Shown: positions 9,375-18,369 of the stretch, in pieces
Layout: each line of letters opens with the position of its first letter
Position numbering within the stretch: the first letter of the stretch is position 1
Assembly: GCA_900466875.1 (NCBI GenBank)
Contig: UBNQ01000005.1
Coordinates: 62,001 to 126,000, forward strand
Length of the DNA stretch: 64,000 nt
Source of the DNA: Hyphomicrobiales bacterium
GTDB taxonomy: Bacteria > Pseudomonadota > Alphaproteobacteria > Rhizobiales > Rhizobiaceae
Direction of reading: 5' to 3'
Translations under genes and position numbers: made by a program
Notes under the pieces: model-generated
What the model was told of the DNA's origin: nothing
Seen by the model: only the letters and a program-made list of their open reading frames with translations
Database searches by the model: none

Positions 9375-10052
9375 TCAATCGATGAACTCGCACCCGGCGT
9401 CTCGAAGCGCCTTGTCTACCCATTCGCGATTGACGGTGCCCGCTTCCGTCTCGGCCATCTGCTTCGTTTCGGCCTCATGCTTCTTCGTCGCAGCCTTGAA
9501 GACATCCGCAGCATCCGCCTTCGGAACGCAAACGACGCCGTCGAGATCGCCAAGGATCAGGTCACCCGGCTCGATCACCGTGCCGTTGATGGCGATCGGC
9601 AGGCCGATTTCACCAGGTCCCGTCCGATAAGGCCCACGATGAGTGATACCGGTGGCGAAGACCGGGACGTTGCGCTCGAGGAATGCTTCCGCATCGCGGA
9701 TCGCGCCGTTCATCACGAAGCCGGCGACGCCGCGGCGGATAGCATGGGCGAGCATCAGTTCGCCCATCAGCGAGTTGGCGTTTTCACCGGCGGCATCGAT
9801 GACGATCACGTCGCCCGGCTGTGCCATGTCGATTGCCTTGTGCAGCATCAGGTTGTCGCCGGGGCGCGAGCGCACCGTCAGCGCCGGGCCGGCGAGATTA
9901 CCGGACCGATGCATCGGCCGCAGGTTATTGCCGAGTGCGCAGATGCGGGACATGGCATCGCTGACATTGGCGACGGGCAGGCTGCGAAACGCCTCTACCT
10001 GTGCCTTCTCGATGCGATCCCAGTTCAGTTTGACGCGAAATCCGTAAGTCAT
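9375..10052 (-). CDS. RraA-like / HMG-CHA-type aldolase family protein
   Basis: 225 residues of the RraA-like family, which includes pyruvate-releasing aldolases for 4-hydroxy-4-methyl-2-oxoglutarate and 4-carboxy-4-hydroxy-2-oxoadipate, and oxaloacetate decarboxylases. Visible motifs are VANVSDAMSR near the N-terminus, PGDVIVIDAAGE and the GFVMNGAIRDAEAF loop, in which Arg-Asp are the conserved catalytic/metal residues. The ATG at 10052 is preferred over an upstream in-frame start because it begins the conserved MTYGFRVKLNWDRI segment and falls 7 bases after the previous stop. It is the last gene of the eight-gene IclR-led operon, probably acting on a 2-oxo-4-hydroxy acid intermediate. The exact substrate cannot be read from sequence. 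Confidence 0.85.
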   Translation of the reverse strand: MTYGFRVKLNWDRIEKAQVEAFRSLPVANVSDAMSRICALGNNLRPMHRSGNLAGPALTVRSRPGDNLMLHKAIDMAQPGDVIVIDAAGENANSLMGELMLAHAIRRGVAGFVMNGAIRDAEAFLERNVPVFATGITHRGPYRTGPGEIGLPIAINGTVIEPGDLILGDLDGVVCVPKADAADVFKAATKKHEAETKQMAETEAGTVNREWVDKALRDAGCEFID

Positions 10053-10059
10053 GGATACC

Positions 10060-11076
10060 TCAGGCAGAGAGTTCGGTTGGATGGGCGATCGAGCGTTCAT
10101 CCGGCGCATTGCCGTCGAGAACGCTGATGATGTGCTGGGCGGCGATCACCGCCATCGCATCGGCGGAGCCGTAGGTGACGCCGCCGATATGCGGGGTGGC
10201 GATCAGCGTGTTCAGAGCCCAGAGCGGGCTGTCGGCCGGCGGTGGTTCCGTGGCGAAGCTGTCCAGTGCGGCACCCGCTACCGTCCCGGCGGCAAGCGCT
10301 TGCGCCAGATCTGCCTCGTTGATGATGCCGCCGCGGGCGGTGTTCACCAGAACCGCGGACTTCTTCATCAGGCCGAGGCGGCGCGCGTCGATCAGGTCGC
10401 GGGTTGCGGCGGTCAGCGGGCAATGGATGCTCAGCACGTCGAGCGACGGCAGCATGGCGTCGATATCATCTGCCGAAGCAAAGCCGTCGGCTTCTGCCGC
10501 GCCGGGCGCGAAGGGATCGTAGACCACAACTTCCATACCGAGAGCTTCGGCCATACGCGCCGTCTCGCGGCCGATCCCGCCATAACCGACAAGGCCGATC
10601 GTCGCACCGAGAAAATCCTTGCCGGTAAAAGTCGGCTTCGGCCATTCGCCGCCCTTTACCGCCCGGTCGAGCGGCAGCACCTCCTTGATCAGGCTGAGCG
10701 CCAGGGCGATCGTGTGCTCGGCGACGGCGCGGGAGTTCGAGCCCATCGCCCGGAGCACCGGAATGCCGAGCCGGGAGGCGGCGGCGATATCGACATTGTC
10801 GACGCCAACGCCATGCTTGGCGATAACCTTGAGATTGGGCGAGGCTCCGATGACCTCCGCATTGATGCGCCCCTGGCGGACCATCAACCCGTCGATCTTC
10901 AAGTCCGCTGCACGTTTCGCCACCACATCGGACGGATCGTAGGGCGGCGAGAAGAACACGTCGATATCGTGTGCGTTCAACAACCGGATGGCCTTTTCGG
11001 CGATCTTGTTGTGGCTGACGAGGATGCGGCGGCCACGCTTGCCGTGCTCAGCACCCTGGATGATGTCATAGGTCAT
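10060..11076 (-). CDS. D-2-hydroxyacid dehydrogenase (NAD(P)-dependent)
   Basis: 338-residue member of the D-isomer 2-hydroxyacid dehydrogenase family. The NAD-binding Rossmann motif GLVGYGGIGRETA lies around residues 150-165. The substrate Arg and catalytic region is NTARGGIINEADL, the Glu region is ALDSFATEPPP, and the catalytic His is in TPHIGGVTYGSADA. The N-terminal catalytic half includes KVIAKHGVGVDNVD. Its ATG overlaps the stop of the preceding CitE-like gene (ATGA), implying translational coupling. It probably interconverts a 2-hydroxy acid and a 2-oxo acid in the same pathway as the neighbouring CoA-transferase, lyase and aldolase. Confidence 0.88.
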   Translation of the reverse strand: MTYDIIQGAEHGKRGRRILVSHNKIAEKAIRLLNAHDIDVFFSPPYDPSDVVAKRAADLKIDGLMVRQGRINAEVIGASPNLKVIAKHGVGVDNVDIAAASRLGIPVLRAMGSNSRAVAEHTIALALSLIKEVLPLDRAVKGGEWPKPTFTGKDFLGATIGLVGYGGIGRETARMAEALGMEVVVYDPFAPGAAEADGFASADDIDAMLPSLDVLSIHCPLTAATRDLIDARRLGLMKKSAVLVNTARGGIINEADLAQALAAGTVAGAALDSFATEPPPADSPLWALNTLIATPHIGGVTYGSADAMAVIAAQHIISVLDGNAPDERSIAHPTELSA

Positions 11077-11921
11077 GATATGGCCCGCCCTTTCTCAAAT
11101 CGCTGAAGGAGATTTTCGGCACGCGTCACGATCGGTGCATCGATGAACTTGCCATCCAGCATGAAGGCCCCTCGCCCCGCTGCAGCCTCCCCGGCGTTGA
11201 CCGAAACGACCTTCTGTGCCCAGGCGATCTCTTCGGGGCTCGGAGCGAAACATTCGTTGAGGATCGGCACGACGGAGGGATGAATGCAGGTGGCACCGTC
11301 GAAACCGAAATCGCGCGCCTCGATCGCGGCGGAGCGGAGAGCGTCCTTATCGGCAAAATCAACAGTGGTCCTCAGCATGCCGAAGGACAGGATGTCTGCC
11401 TCCTTGGCGGCATAGTGGATCATCAGCTTGGGATAACGCAGCACCTCCGGTGTGGGCTTTGCCCCCATCGCGGTTGCCAGATCCTCGCCGCCGGATGTCA
11501 ATGCAAACACCCGCGGGCCATGCGCGATAGCGCGAACGTCGAACAGTCCCTTCATCTCCTCGATCAGCGGCACAAAACCGATCGGAGATCGGCCCGTTTC
11601 ATGCGGTACAAGCGTCTCGGCCAGACGCACAAGAATACCCGCACTGTCCACTTTCGGGATGTAGAGCGCATCGGCGCCGGCGAGTGTCGCCGCAACAGAA
11701 TCCTCGACCAAGCGATAGGACTGGTTGACGCGGACGAAAACCTGGCAACCGGATTGCCTGATTTCCGGCACCCATTTCGCCAACCCCTCGCGCGCCTCGG
11801 TCTTTGCCCCTTCCGGCACGGCATCTTCAAGATCGATGATGACGACATCGGCGCCGCGTTGTCCTGCTTTTTCCAGAAAGCGGGGCGCATTGCCCGGTAC
11901 GTAAAGAAGCGATGAAATCAT
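11073..11921 (-). CDS. HpcH/HpaI-family CitE-like acyl-CoA lyase
   Basis: 282 residues of the CitE-like group that cleaves malyl-, citramalyl- or other beta-hydroxyacyl-CoA. Start MISSLLYVPGNAPRFLEKA contains the typical SLLYVPGN. The metal and substrate residues are in VVIIDLEDAVP, FVRVN and LTSGGEDLATAMG, and GFDGATCIHPSVV carries the conserved IHP motif. It overlaps the CoA-transferase gene upstream by four bases (ATGA) and the hydroxyacid dehydrogenase gene downstream. The pairing with a class III CoA-transferase suggests the pair activates and then cleaves a hydroxy-dicarboxylate, analogous to citramalate or malate. A second, distinct CitE-like gene lies at 62900-63742. Confidence 0.85.
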   Translation of the reverse strand: MISSLLYVPGNAPRFLEKAGQRGADVVIIDLEDAVPEGAKTEAREGLAKWVPEIRQSGCQVFVRVNQSYRLVEDSVAATLAGADALYIPKVDSAGILVRLAETLVPHETGRSPIGFVPLIEEMKGLFDVRAIAHGPRVFALTSGGEDLATAMGAKPTPEVLRYPKLMIHYAAKEADILSFGMLRTTVDFADKDALRSAAIEARDFGFDGATCIHPSVVPILNECFAPSPEEIAWAQKVVSVNAGEAAAGRGAFMLDGKFIDAPIVTRAENLLQRFEKGRAIS

Positions 11922-13123
11922 TCCTTCACCTCCAGTTCTGCCGGGGTCATGCCGATCTCCGCCAGAATGGCTTCGGTCTGCTCACCGACATCCGGAGCCG
12001 GATGGCGGAAGACACCGGGCGTCGCGGAAAAACGCGGGAAGATATTGTGCTGGGGGATGCTGCCGAGATCGGCATCTTCCACGTCCACGACGATCTCGCG
12101 CTCGGCGAAATGCCGGTCGGTGCTGATATCGGCGATGTCATAGACCGGGCCGACGGTGGCGCCGGCTGCACGCATCACCGCCAAGGCATCGTCGCGGGTG
12201 CGGGTGACGAACCATGCACCGAGTGCTTCATCCACCAGCTCGCGATGCCTGACACGCTCCATATTGGTCGAAAACCGAGGATCGTCTTTCATCTCCGGCC
12301 GACCGACGATGTCGAAGATGCGCATGGCGATGACCTGTGTGGAGCCGGACAGCGCCACATATTTCCCGTCGCTGCACAGATAGACATTGCGCGGCGAAAC
12401 CGTGTTGGAGCCGGAGCCGGACCTCTGTTTGACCTTGCCGGTGACGTGGTAGATCGACGCTTCCGGTCCGAGCGAGGCGAAGATCGGTTCCAGCAGCGAC
12501 AGGTCGATGACCTGGCCGCCGGCGTCGCCGCGTTCGCGGGCAAACAGCGCCATCATCACGGCATTGGCGCCGGTGAGGCCGGAAATCATGTCGGCCAGAG
12601 CCAAAGGCGGAAGCACCGGTTCGCGATCGGAGAAGCCGGTACGCGATGCAAAGCCGCTCATCGCCTCGACCAGTGTACCGAAGCCCGGAAGCTTGGCATA
12701 GGGCCCGGTCTGCCCGAAGCCCGAGATCCGGACGATGATCAGTCGCGGATTGAGCTCCAGCAGGCTTTCGGGCGAAAGCCCCATGTCCTCCAGCGTACCG
12801 GGGCGAAAATTCTCGATGAAGACATCCGCTTTTCCGAGCAGTTTCTTCAACGCCTCCAGCGCCTTCGGCTGGCGCAGGTTGAGCGCGATCGAGCGCTTGT
12901 TGCGGCCATAGGTCTTCCAGTGCAGCGAATGACCATTATCACGCCATTCACGCAGCGCATCGCCCTGTGGTGGCTCCACCTTGATTACGTCGGCCCCGAA
13001 ATCGCCAAGCTGCAGCGACAGCATGTTGCCGGCAACGACGCGGCTCAGATCGACGACACGGATGCCGTGCAGCGGCCCTTGCTGGTCAGGCCGAAAGCGG
13101 ACGGTTTTCTTTGTCTCTGCCAT
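11918..13123 (-). CDS. CaiB/BaiF class III CoA-transferase
   Basis: About 401 residues of the class III CoA-transferase family. Motifs include LHGIRVVDLSRVVAGN near the N-terminus, GDFGADVIKVEPP, GRNKRSIALNLRQPKA and DVFIENFRPGTLEDMGL. The aspartate nucleophile region is QVIDLSLLEPIFA. A continuous frame extends about 180 codons further upstream, but that stretch lies over the downstream half of the ABC ATPase gene, and the MAETKK start at 13123 falls 8 bases after its stop. The enzyme would move CoA from a donor acyl-CoA to a free carboxylic acid, most likely the acid imported by the adjacent transporter, before cleavage by the CitE-like lyase. Confidence 0.88.
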   Translation of the reverse strand: MAETKKTVRFRPDQQGPLHGIRVVDLSRVVAGNMLSLQLGDFGADVIKVEPPQGDALREWRDNGHSLHWKTYGRNKRSIALNLRQPKALEALKKLLGKADVFIENFRPGTLEDMGLSPESLLELNPRLIIVRISGFGQTGPYAKLPGFGTLVEAMSGFASRTGFSDREPVLPPLALADMISGLTGANAVMMALFARERGDAGGQVIDLSLLEPIFASLGPEASIYHVTGKVKQRSGSGSNTVSPRNVYLCSDGKYVALSGSTQVIAMRIFDIVGRPEMKDDPRFSTNMERVRHRELVDEALGAWFVTRTRDDALAVMRAAGATVGPVYDIADISTDRHFAEREIVVDVEDADLGSIPQHNIFPRFSATPGVFRHPAPDVGEQTEAILAEIGMTPAELEVKE

Positions 13124-13131
13124 CGAGAACC

Positions 13132-14208
13132 TCAATTCGCGCCGGGCTTGTCGGGAAACACAGCGCAATGTTCCTGCGGGATGCGCACGAGGATCGAATC
13201 CTCCTTCAGTTCCGCTGGCGTCTGGATGCGGAACTCGATCGAGCCCGAGCGCACCGCGTATTGCCACACCGATCCGAGATAGGTCCGCTGGTCTATCTGC
13301 ACCCGCATCGTATTCGGGCCGGTCGAGCTGGAAAGCTCGATCTTTTCCGGGCGGATGGCGACGACGACGGAACCGTCCTTGCCGGCCGGGCCGGGCGGCG
13401 TGACGATCTCGCTGCCGTCGGCCAGGCGGATACGGGCCTTGTCCGTGCCGCTTTCGATCATCGTGCCATCGAAGAAGTTGGAAGAGCCGATGAAGTCGGC
13501 GACGAAGCTGTCTGCCGGGCGCTCGTAGATCTCGCGCGGCGTGCCGAGCTGGCGCATACGTCCCATGCTCATGACGGCGATCCGGTCGGAAACGGCAAGC
13601 GCCTCGGCCTGATCGTGGGTCACGTAGATGGTCGTAACGTTCAGCCGTTCCTGCAGTTCGCGCAGCCACACGCGAGCGCGTTCACGCAGTTTCGCGTCGA
13701 GGTTCGACAACGGTTCGTCGAGCAGCAGAAGCGGCGGACGGTAGACGAGCGCGCGGGCAAGCGCCACGCGCTGCTGCTGACCGCCGGACAGTTCGAACGG
13801 ATAACGATCCGCATAGGGCAGCATTTCTACGAGGCCGAGCGCTTCCTTGATGCGCTCATCACGTTCGGCCCTGCCGATCTTGCGAAGCTCCAACGGGAAC
13901 GACAGGTTTTCCGCGACCGTCTTGTGCGGCCAGAGCGCGTAGGATTGGAAGACGAGACCGATATTGCGCTTTTCCGGCGGCACCGTGTTGTTCGGGTTAC
14001 CGTCGAACAGCACCCGGTCGCCGACGCGAATGGTGCCGGATGTCGCATGGTTGAGGCCGGCGACCGCAAACAGCGAGGTCGACTTGCCGCAGCCGGAAGG
14101 CCCAAGCAGCGTCAGGAATTCGCCTGACGCAACATGGATATTGAGATTGTCGACCGCGGTAACCGAGCCGTATTTGATGGTGAGGTTCTGAAGGACGAGA
14201 TCAGCCAT
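13132..14208 (-). CDS. ABC importer ATP-binding protein (iron/polyamine-type, PotA/FbpC-like)
   Basis: 358-residue ABC ATPase. It has a canonical Walker A GPSGCGKST, Q-loop VFQSYALWPHKTVAENL, signature LSGGQQQRVALARAL, Walker B LLLLDEPLSNLDAK, and H-loop YVTHDQAEALAVSD, with a C-terminal TOBE domain. The real start at MADLVLQN (14208) overlaps the permease stop by eight bases; longer upstream extensions read back into the permease. It energises the import complex formed by the next two genes. The class usually handles iron, polyamines, thiamine or phosphonates, but the metabolic neighbours here point to an organic acid. Confidence 0.9.
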   Translation of the reverse strand: MADLVLQNLTIKYGSVTAVDNLNIHVASGEFLTLLGPSGCGKSTSLFAVAGLNHATSGTIRVGDRVLFDGNPNNTVPPEKRNIGLVFQSYALWPHKTVAENLSFPLELRKIGRAERDERIKEALGLVEMLPYADRYPFELSGGQQQRVALARALVYRPPLLLLDEPLSNLDAKLRERARVWLRELQERLNVTTIYVTHDQAEALAVSDRIAVMSMGRMRQLGTPREIYERPADSFVADFIGSSNFFDGTMIESGTDKARIRLADGSEIVTPPGPAGKDGSVVVAIRPEKIELSSSTGPNTMRVQIDQRTYLGSVWQYAVRSGSIEFRIQTPAELKEDSILVRIPQEHCAVFPDKPGAN

Positions 14209-15919
14209 AGATTTTGGCTCCCATGACGCGGCGAGCGAGGATGACGAACGCGGCGGTAATGACGACTTGGATGGTTGCGAGGGCGGAGACCGGGCCGTTA
14301 TCGCCTTGGGCGACAAGCTGCAGCATGGTGGTGCCGATGATTTCGGACCCGGGCTGATAGAGGAAGGCCGCCGTCACATATTCCTTGAAGAAATGGATGA
14401 AGAGCAGCGCATAGCAGCTGAACAGAGCAGGCTTCAGGATCGGCACGATGATGCGCGTCACCGTCGTCCACCAGTCTGCACCGGAGATGCGGGCTCCACG
14501 GTCGAGTTCTTCGCCGACCTGGGCGAGCGCGGGTGCAATGGCACCGAAACCGACCGGGATATAGCGGATCATGAAGGCGAGGATCAGCACCGCGATCGTG
14601 CCGCGGATGACGTCTGCACCGGGTAGCCAGATCACCGCGTAGAAGAAGCCGAGACCGGCGATGATGCCCGGCAGCGCACGCGGAAAGAGCGCGATATATT
14701 CGAGCGAACGGCTGTGCTTGAAGTCGGAGCGACGGGCCACGAGCGCAATGACCAGAATGAAGAACGTACCGATCGCCGCACCGATGGTCGCGACCAGCAC
14801 GGAATTGACGATCGAGCGCACATAGTTGGCGGATCCGAGAACATGCTCGAAATTCGCGGTCGTCAGCACTTTCCAGAAGGGAATGAGCGGAGTGAGGAAA
14901 CTCACTGCCGAGCGCATGAAGATACCGCCGAAGATCGAGATGATCGTCAGGAAGGCGAATGCGAAGACGAACAGGAAGGCCGGCCAGCGCCAGGCGCCGA
15001 GATCGAGCGTCGAAGGACGGCTCGCCTTGCCACGCACGGTAACGAAACGGCCTGCACCCTTCATCAGAAAACCCTGGAGCCAGACGAGGAAGGCAACGAC
15101 GATCAGCAGGATGACGGCGGCGGCGCCGACGATGCCGTATTCCGGCCGCACGGCGGCATTGATGCCGGCGTTATAGAGGAAGGTCGTGACCGTCTGGATG
15201 CCGGACGGACCACCGAACAGAAGCGGGATGGCCAGCATCTCGATGCCGACGACGAAATTCAGCACGGCCGAATAGATGATCGCGGGGCGGATCATCGGGA
15301 TGGTGACGGAGAACAAGGCCCGGAAAGGACCGGCACCGGTCGAGCGCGCCGCATCTTCGAGCAGCGGATCGGCCTTGGTGACGGCCGCCAGACACATGAG
15401 ATAGGTGAGCGGCGCCTGGCTGAGGCCCGCGACGATGCCCATGCCGGTGACGCTGTAGAGGTTCCACGGCGCGCCACCGAGATAGGTTTTGGCCGCCAGC
15501 GTCATGAAGCCCGACGGGCCGTACATGGTGAACCAGCCAAACGCGATGACGAGGTTCGAGACGAACAGCGGCCAGATGAAGATCTCGCCCAGCCACTTGC
15601 GACCCGGCAGGTTGGTGCGCCCGACGAGCACGGCCATGACGGCCCCGAACACCTGGGCGACGATCATCGTCAACGCGCCGAAATAGAGCGTGTTGAAGAA
15701 CACGCCGGCCATGCCCGGTTCGCTGAACAGGCGACTGAAATTGCCGACCGTCACGACCGCCGTATCGTCGTAAAGCGGCTTGTCGAGGAAGGCCTGGAAG
15801 ACAATCGGGGTGATCGGACCGAATACGAGGATCGTCGTCAGCGCCGCAACGCCCCAGTAGATCGCACGCGATCGGTCTATCCCCCGTCCGGCCGCGCCGG
15901 GGTGGCTGATATCCGTCAT
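14201..15919 (-). CDS. Fused ABC importer permease (two permease domains, FbpB-like)
   Basis: 572-residue inner-membrane permease made of two homologous halves, each with about six membrane segments. Cytoplasmic EAA-type loops that contact the ATPase are visible as EDAARSTGAGPFRALFSVTIPMIRPA in the first half and ELDRGARISGADWWTTVTRIIVPILKPA in the second. This two-in-one layout is typical of iron/thiamine-type importers, so one polypeptide replaces the usual permease pair. It lies between the binding protein gene (58-base gap) and the ATPase gene (overlapping). Confidence 0.9.
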   Translation of the reverse strand: MTDISHPGAAGRGIDRSRAIYWGVAALTTILVFGPITPIVFQAFLDKPLYDDTAVVTVGNFSRLFSEPGMAGVFFNTLYFGALTMIVAQVFGAVMAVLVGRTNLPGRKWLGEIFIWPLFVSNLVIAFGWFTMYGPSGFMTLAAKTYLGGAPWNLYSVTGMGIVAGLSQAPLTYLMCLAAVTKADPLLEDAARSTGAGPFRALFSVTIPMIRPAIIYSAVLNFVVGIEMLAIPLLFGGPSGIQTVTTFLYNAGINAAVRPEYGIVGAAAVILLIVVAFLVWLQGFLMKGAGRFVTVRGKASRPSTLDLGAWRWPAFLFVFAFAFLTIISIFGGIFMRSAVSFLTPLIPFWKVLTTANFEHVLGSANYVRSIVNSVLVATIGAAIGTFFILVIALVARRSDFKHSRSLEYIALFPRALPGIIAGLGFFYAVIWLPGADVIRGTIAVLILAFMIRYIPVGFGAIAPALAQVGEELDRGARISGADWWTTVTRIIVPILKPALFSCYALLFIHFFKEYVTAAFLYQPGSEIIGTTMLQLVAQGDNGPVSALATIQVVITAAFVILARRVMGAKIYG

Positions 15920-15977
15920 CGATTTTTCCTGTCAGAGTTGGTGGAAGGGCCAGCGAGGCCGGCCCCTCTGCTCGGCT

Positions 15978-17075
15978 TTATTTGCCGGCGATTGCCGCGT
16001 TCCACTTCTCGACGAAGGGACCGGCTTCGGTGATCAGGCGCTGGTCGAAACCGGCAGTGATCACATTGTCCTTGCCGACGATCTCGCTGATCTTCTGGAA
16101 CGTGTAGCGAACCTGGTCTTCCGGAACGTCTTCGCGATAGGGAACGAGACCGCCCTTGCCGACCTGCGTCTGGCCATCCTGGCTGAGCGCGTAGTCGATG
16201 AAGAGTTTTGCCGAATTCGGATTGGCGGCACCCTTCGGAATACCCATGCCGCGCAGCATCATGATCGTGCCGTCATCGGGGAAGGCGAAACCGAGGATTT
16301 CGCCGCCCGGTTGCTCGAGGCGCGGGAAGATGGTGATGCCGGAAACGGCAATGCCCATCAGATATTCGCCGGTGGCGATCTTCTCGTTCATCGGGCCACC
16401 GGAGGTTTCGCCACGGATCAGAGGACCGATCTTGCGGAGACCCGCCCAGCCTTCATCACCTTTCTTGTCCATATAGGCCCACCAGCCGGCGAGACCGAAG
16501 CTGTTGCGAGCCGCATCATAGGTGGTGATCTTGCCCTTGAAAGAGTCCGGATCAGCCGTCGCGGCTTCCACCAACGAAGCAAAGCCCTTGGGCCGCTGCT
16601 CTTCCGTCAGAAGTGCTGCATTGTAGGTGATCACGAGCGGATCGGTCGAAAGCACGTTCACGCCCGGATACGGATGGGCAAATTCCGGCAGATTGGCGAT
16701 TTCAGGGCTCTTGTAGTCCTCCATCGCTCCGTCCTTGCCATAGGAGGCCCAGCGATCGTTGGCGCCGGAGACGAGAACGTCGGCGGTGCGGGCGCTCGAT
16801 CCCTTTTCGGCTTCCCAGCGGGAATGCACGGTGCCGGAGCCCAGATCGACTGTCTCGATCTTCACCCACGGATATTTGGCATTGAAGCCCTTGATGAGCG
16901 GCTGCCAGTTGTTGTCGGCCATGTTGGAATAGATCATCAGGCCTTTTTCGGAGCGCGAACCCTCGATGATCTTCGAATAGTCGGCCGGGTAGCCGGCGGG
17001 GACTTCCTGGGCCTGGGCAAAACCGGCAATGCCGGCAAACAGCCCGGCGACAGCCGTAAGCGTTACGATTTTCAT
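15978..17075 (-). CDS. Periplasmic solute-binding protein of the ABC importer
   Basis: 365 residues. A clear cleavable signal peptide (MKIVTLTAVAGLFAGIAGFAQAQ, cut after AQA) is followed by a family 1 / AfuA-like solute-binding fold: GLMIYSNMADNNWQPLIKGFNAKYP and TADVLVSGANDRW. It lies 3 bases after the IclR regulator stop, so the regulator and importer share a transcript. The fold class often binds ferric iron or small organic anions. Iron ligands typical of FbpA could not be identified, and the operon content favours an organic acid. Confidence 0.88.
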   Translation of the reverse strand: MKIVTLTAVAGLFAGIAGFAQAQEVPAGYPADYSKIIEGSRSEKGLMIYSNMADNNWQPLIKGFNAKYPWVKIETVDLGSGTVHSRWEAEKGSSARTADVLVSGANDRWASYGKDGAMEDYKSPEIANLPEFAHPYPGVNVLSTDPLVITYNAALLTEEQRPKGFASLVEAATADPDSFKGKITTYDAARNSFGLAGWWAYMDKKGDEGWAGLRKIGPLIRGETSGGPMNEKIATGEYLMGIAVSGITIFPRLEQPGGEILGFAFPDDGTIMMLRGMGIPKGAANPNSAKLFIDYALSQDGQTQVGKGGLVPYREDVPEDQVRYTFQKISEIVGKDNVITAGFDQRLITEAGPFVEKWNAAIAGK

Positions 17076-17078
17076 TCC

Positions 17079-17837
17079 TTACCTCCCTTTGGATAGACGA
17101 CGACTGCGGCGCGCCAGCTCCTCACTGATTGCTGCTGCAGTTTCCCTGACCGCTTCGGATATGCGGTCGGAATTCGAGATGAACCGGACCTGGGGACCGG
17201 AGATATTGAATGCGGCAATCGCCTTGCCGTTTGCACCGACGATCGAAGCGGCTGCACCGGCCGCCCCTTCGACGACACCCATGGCGTTGACGTAGAAACC
17301 GGACGAGCGGGCGCTTGCGACGGCGTCGAACAATTTGGATCGCTCGGCATCGGGCAGAGAGGCGGAAGCGGCATAGGCTTCGACATCCTCATCGCTGCCG
17401 GCGGCCAGAAGCACGACGCCGCTTGCTACCTTGTGGGCCGGGCGCGTCGGGACGATGTCACGGTCGTAAAGAATTTCGCGCTTCGGCAGGACCTTGTTGA
17501 GGTAGCGGATCGACTGGCCTTCGAGCACTGCGATAAAGCCGCTTTCACCGGTCTGCTGAACGGCCTGCGAAAGATAAGGCGAGACCAGTGCGATCAGCGC
17601 GCCATAATTATGGCCGTCGGCCGATACTTCGCCGGGAAGCCTGAGCAGCTGGTATTCGCCGCTGCCAAGACGATGGATGTAACCGCGCTCGGTCAGCGAC
17701 TGCAACATCAGAAGAGCGCTCGACTTGGGCATGGCGAGCGCGGCCGCAATCTCCGACAGGCTCGCGCCCTCCGGCGAGGCCGCAAACCACTCGATCATAT
17801 CCAAGACACGCTCCACTCCGCGTCCACTCACGACCAT
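17079..17837 (-). CDS. IclR-family transcriptional regulator, first gene of the operon
   Basis: 252 residues. The N-terminal winged helix is GVERVLDMIEWFAASPEGASLSEIA (residues 6-30) with recognition helix PKSSALLMLQSL, followed by the IclR effector domain (IRYLNKVLPKREI, RPAHKVASG, GFYVNAMGVVEGAAGAAA, FNISGPQVRF). It has a strong AAGGGAGG ribosome binding site. It is unusual in being the leader of the operon it presumably controls, with the binding-protein gene starting 3 bases after its stop. A perfect 16-bp palindrome 17 bases upstream of its ATG is its probable operator, implying autoregulation of the whole eight-gene unit. Confidence 0.9.
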   Translation of the reverse strand: MVVSGRGVERVLDMIEWFAASPEGASLSEIAAALAMPKSSALLMLQSLTERGYIHRLGSGEYQLLRLPGEVSADGHNYGALIALVSPYLSQAVQQTGESGFIAVLEGQSIRYLNKVLPKREILYDRDIVPTRPAHKVASGVVLLAAGSDEDVEAYAASASLPDAERSKLFDAVASARSSGFYVNAMGVVEGAAGAAASIVGANGKAIAAFNISGPQVRFISNSDRISEAVRETAAAISEELARRSRRLSKGR

Positions 17838-17854
17838 TCCTCCCTTGATCGACT

Positions 17855-17870
17855 GTTCAGTATACTGAAC
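17855..17870. promoter_or_regulatory. Perfect 16-bp palindrome, probable IclR operator
   Basis: GTTCAGTATACTGAAC is a perfect inverted repeat located 17 bases upstream of the IclR-type gene. IclR-family proteins bind palindromes of about this size, and the position would block transcription start or early elongation of the operon. Confidence 0.65.
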
Positions 17871-18369
17871 TATTACATAATATTGAAAAACGTCAAATTC
17901 GTCAACCTTTTCGTTGCAGCGTCAGGCTGTACGGAAATTTTCGGTTCTTGAGTTCGGACCAAGCGCGTCGCACGGACGAAATCGCCTTGATGGGCGACCA
18001 CACGTCAGTCCCGCCATCTGACGAGACGTCAGGATTGGAGGTCTTAAACAAGGATGCTGGGGGCTGGCGCTTGGCGTATGCCTTGGTCAAATTAGGAAAC
18101 CGAACGCTCGCACCACTCTCGTTGCCACGTTTCGGCGGACAATGAGAGCGAAGCGCTTATCTCTGCGCGGATCTCCAGGTTCGTAAGCTGGCAGCCGGAA
18201 TAGACAGCGATCTTACGCCAATGATCGAAAGCGCATTGAGAGTGCACAAGAACGGCGGCACGAAATCATGGATCTGAAATACGCGATGTGCGGGGCATGT
18301 CCATGGGTCGGCCGCCCTGCCTGACGGCCGATAGAAGCAGCGTTGCAAGGAAGCCGAATAGTCAGCCGG
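17871..18369. other. Gap without a recognisable gene
   Basis: About 500 bases between the IclR operon promoter and the convergent end of the GntR gene. Short frames on both strands lack ribosome binding sites and resemble nothing I know. A small hairpin (TCGGCCG/CGGCCGA, 18308-18331) lies about 40 bases past the GntR gene stop and may act as a weak terminator. The first 30 bases are A+T-rich and probably hold the iclR promoter. Confidence 0.5.

Noticed and set aside
13124..13669. N-terminal extension of the CoA-transferase frame
   Set aside because: It overlaps the C-terminal part of the ABC ATPase gene, and the MAETKK start just after that gene's stop fits family length and operon spacing.
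14714..16033. 439-codon plus-strand frame rich in Arg, Glu and His
   Set aside because: Antisense to the fused ABC permease; composition is the reverse image of a membrane protein.
17948..18145. Short frames on both strands in the iclR-GntR gap
   Set aside because: No ribosome site, overlapping each other on opposite strands, and no recognisable product.
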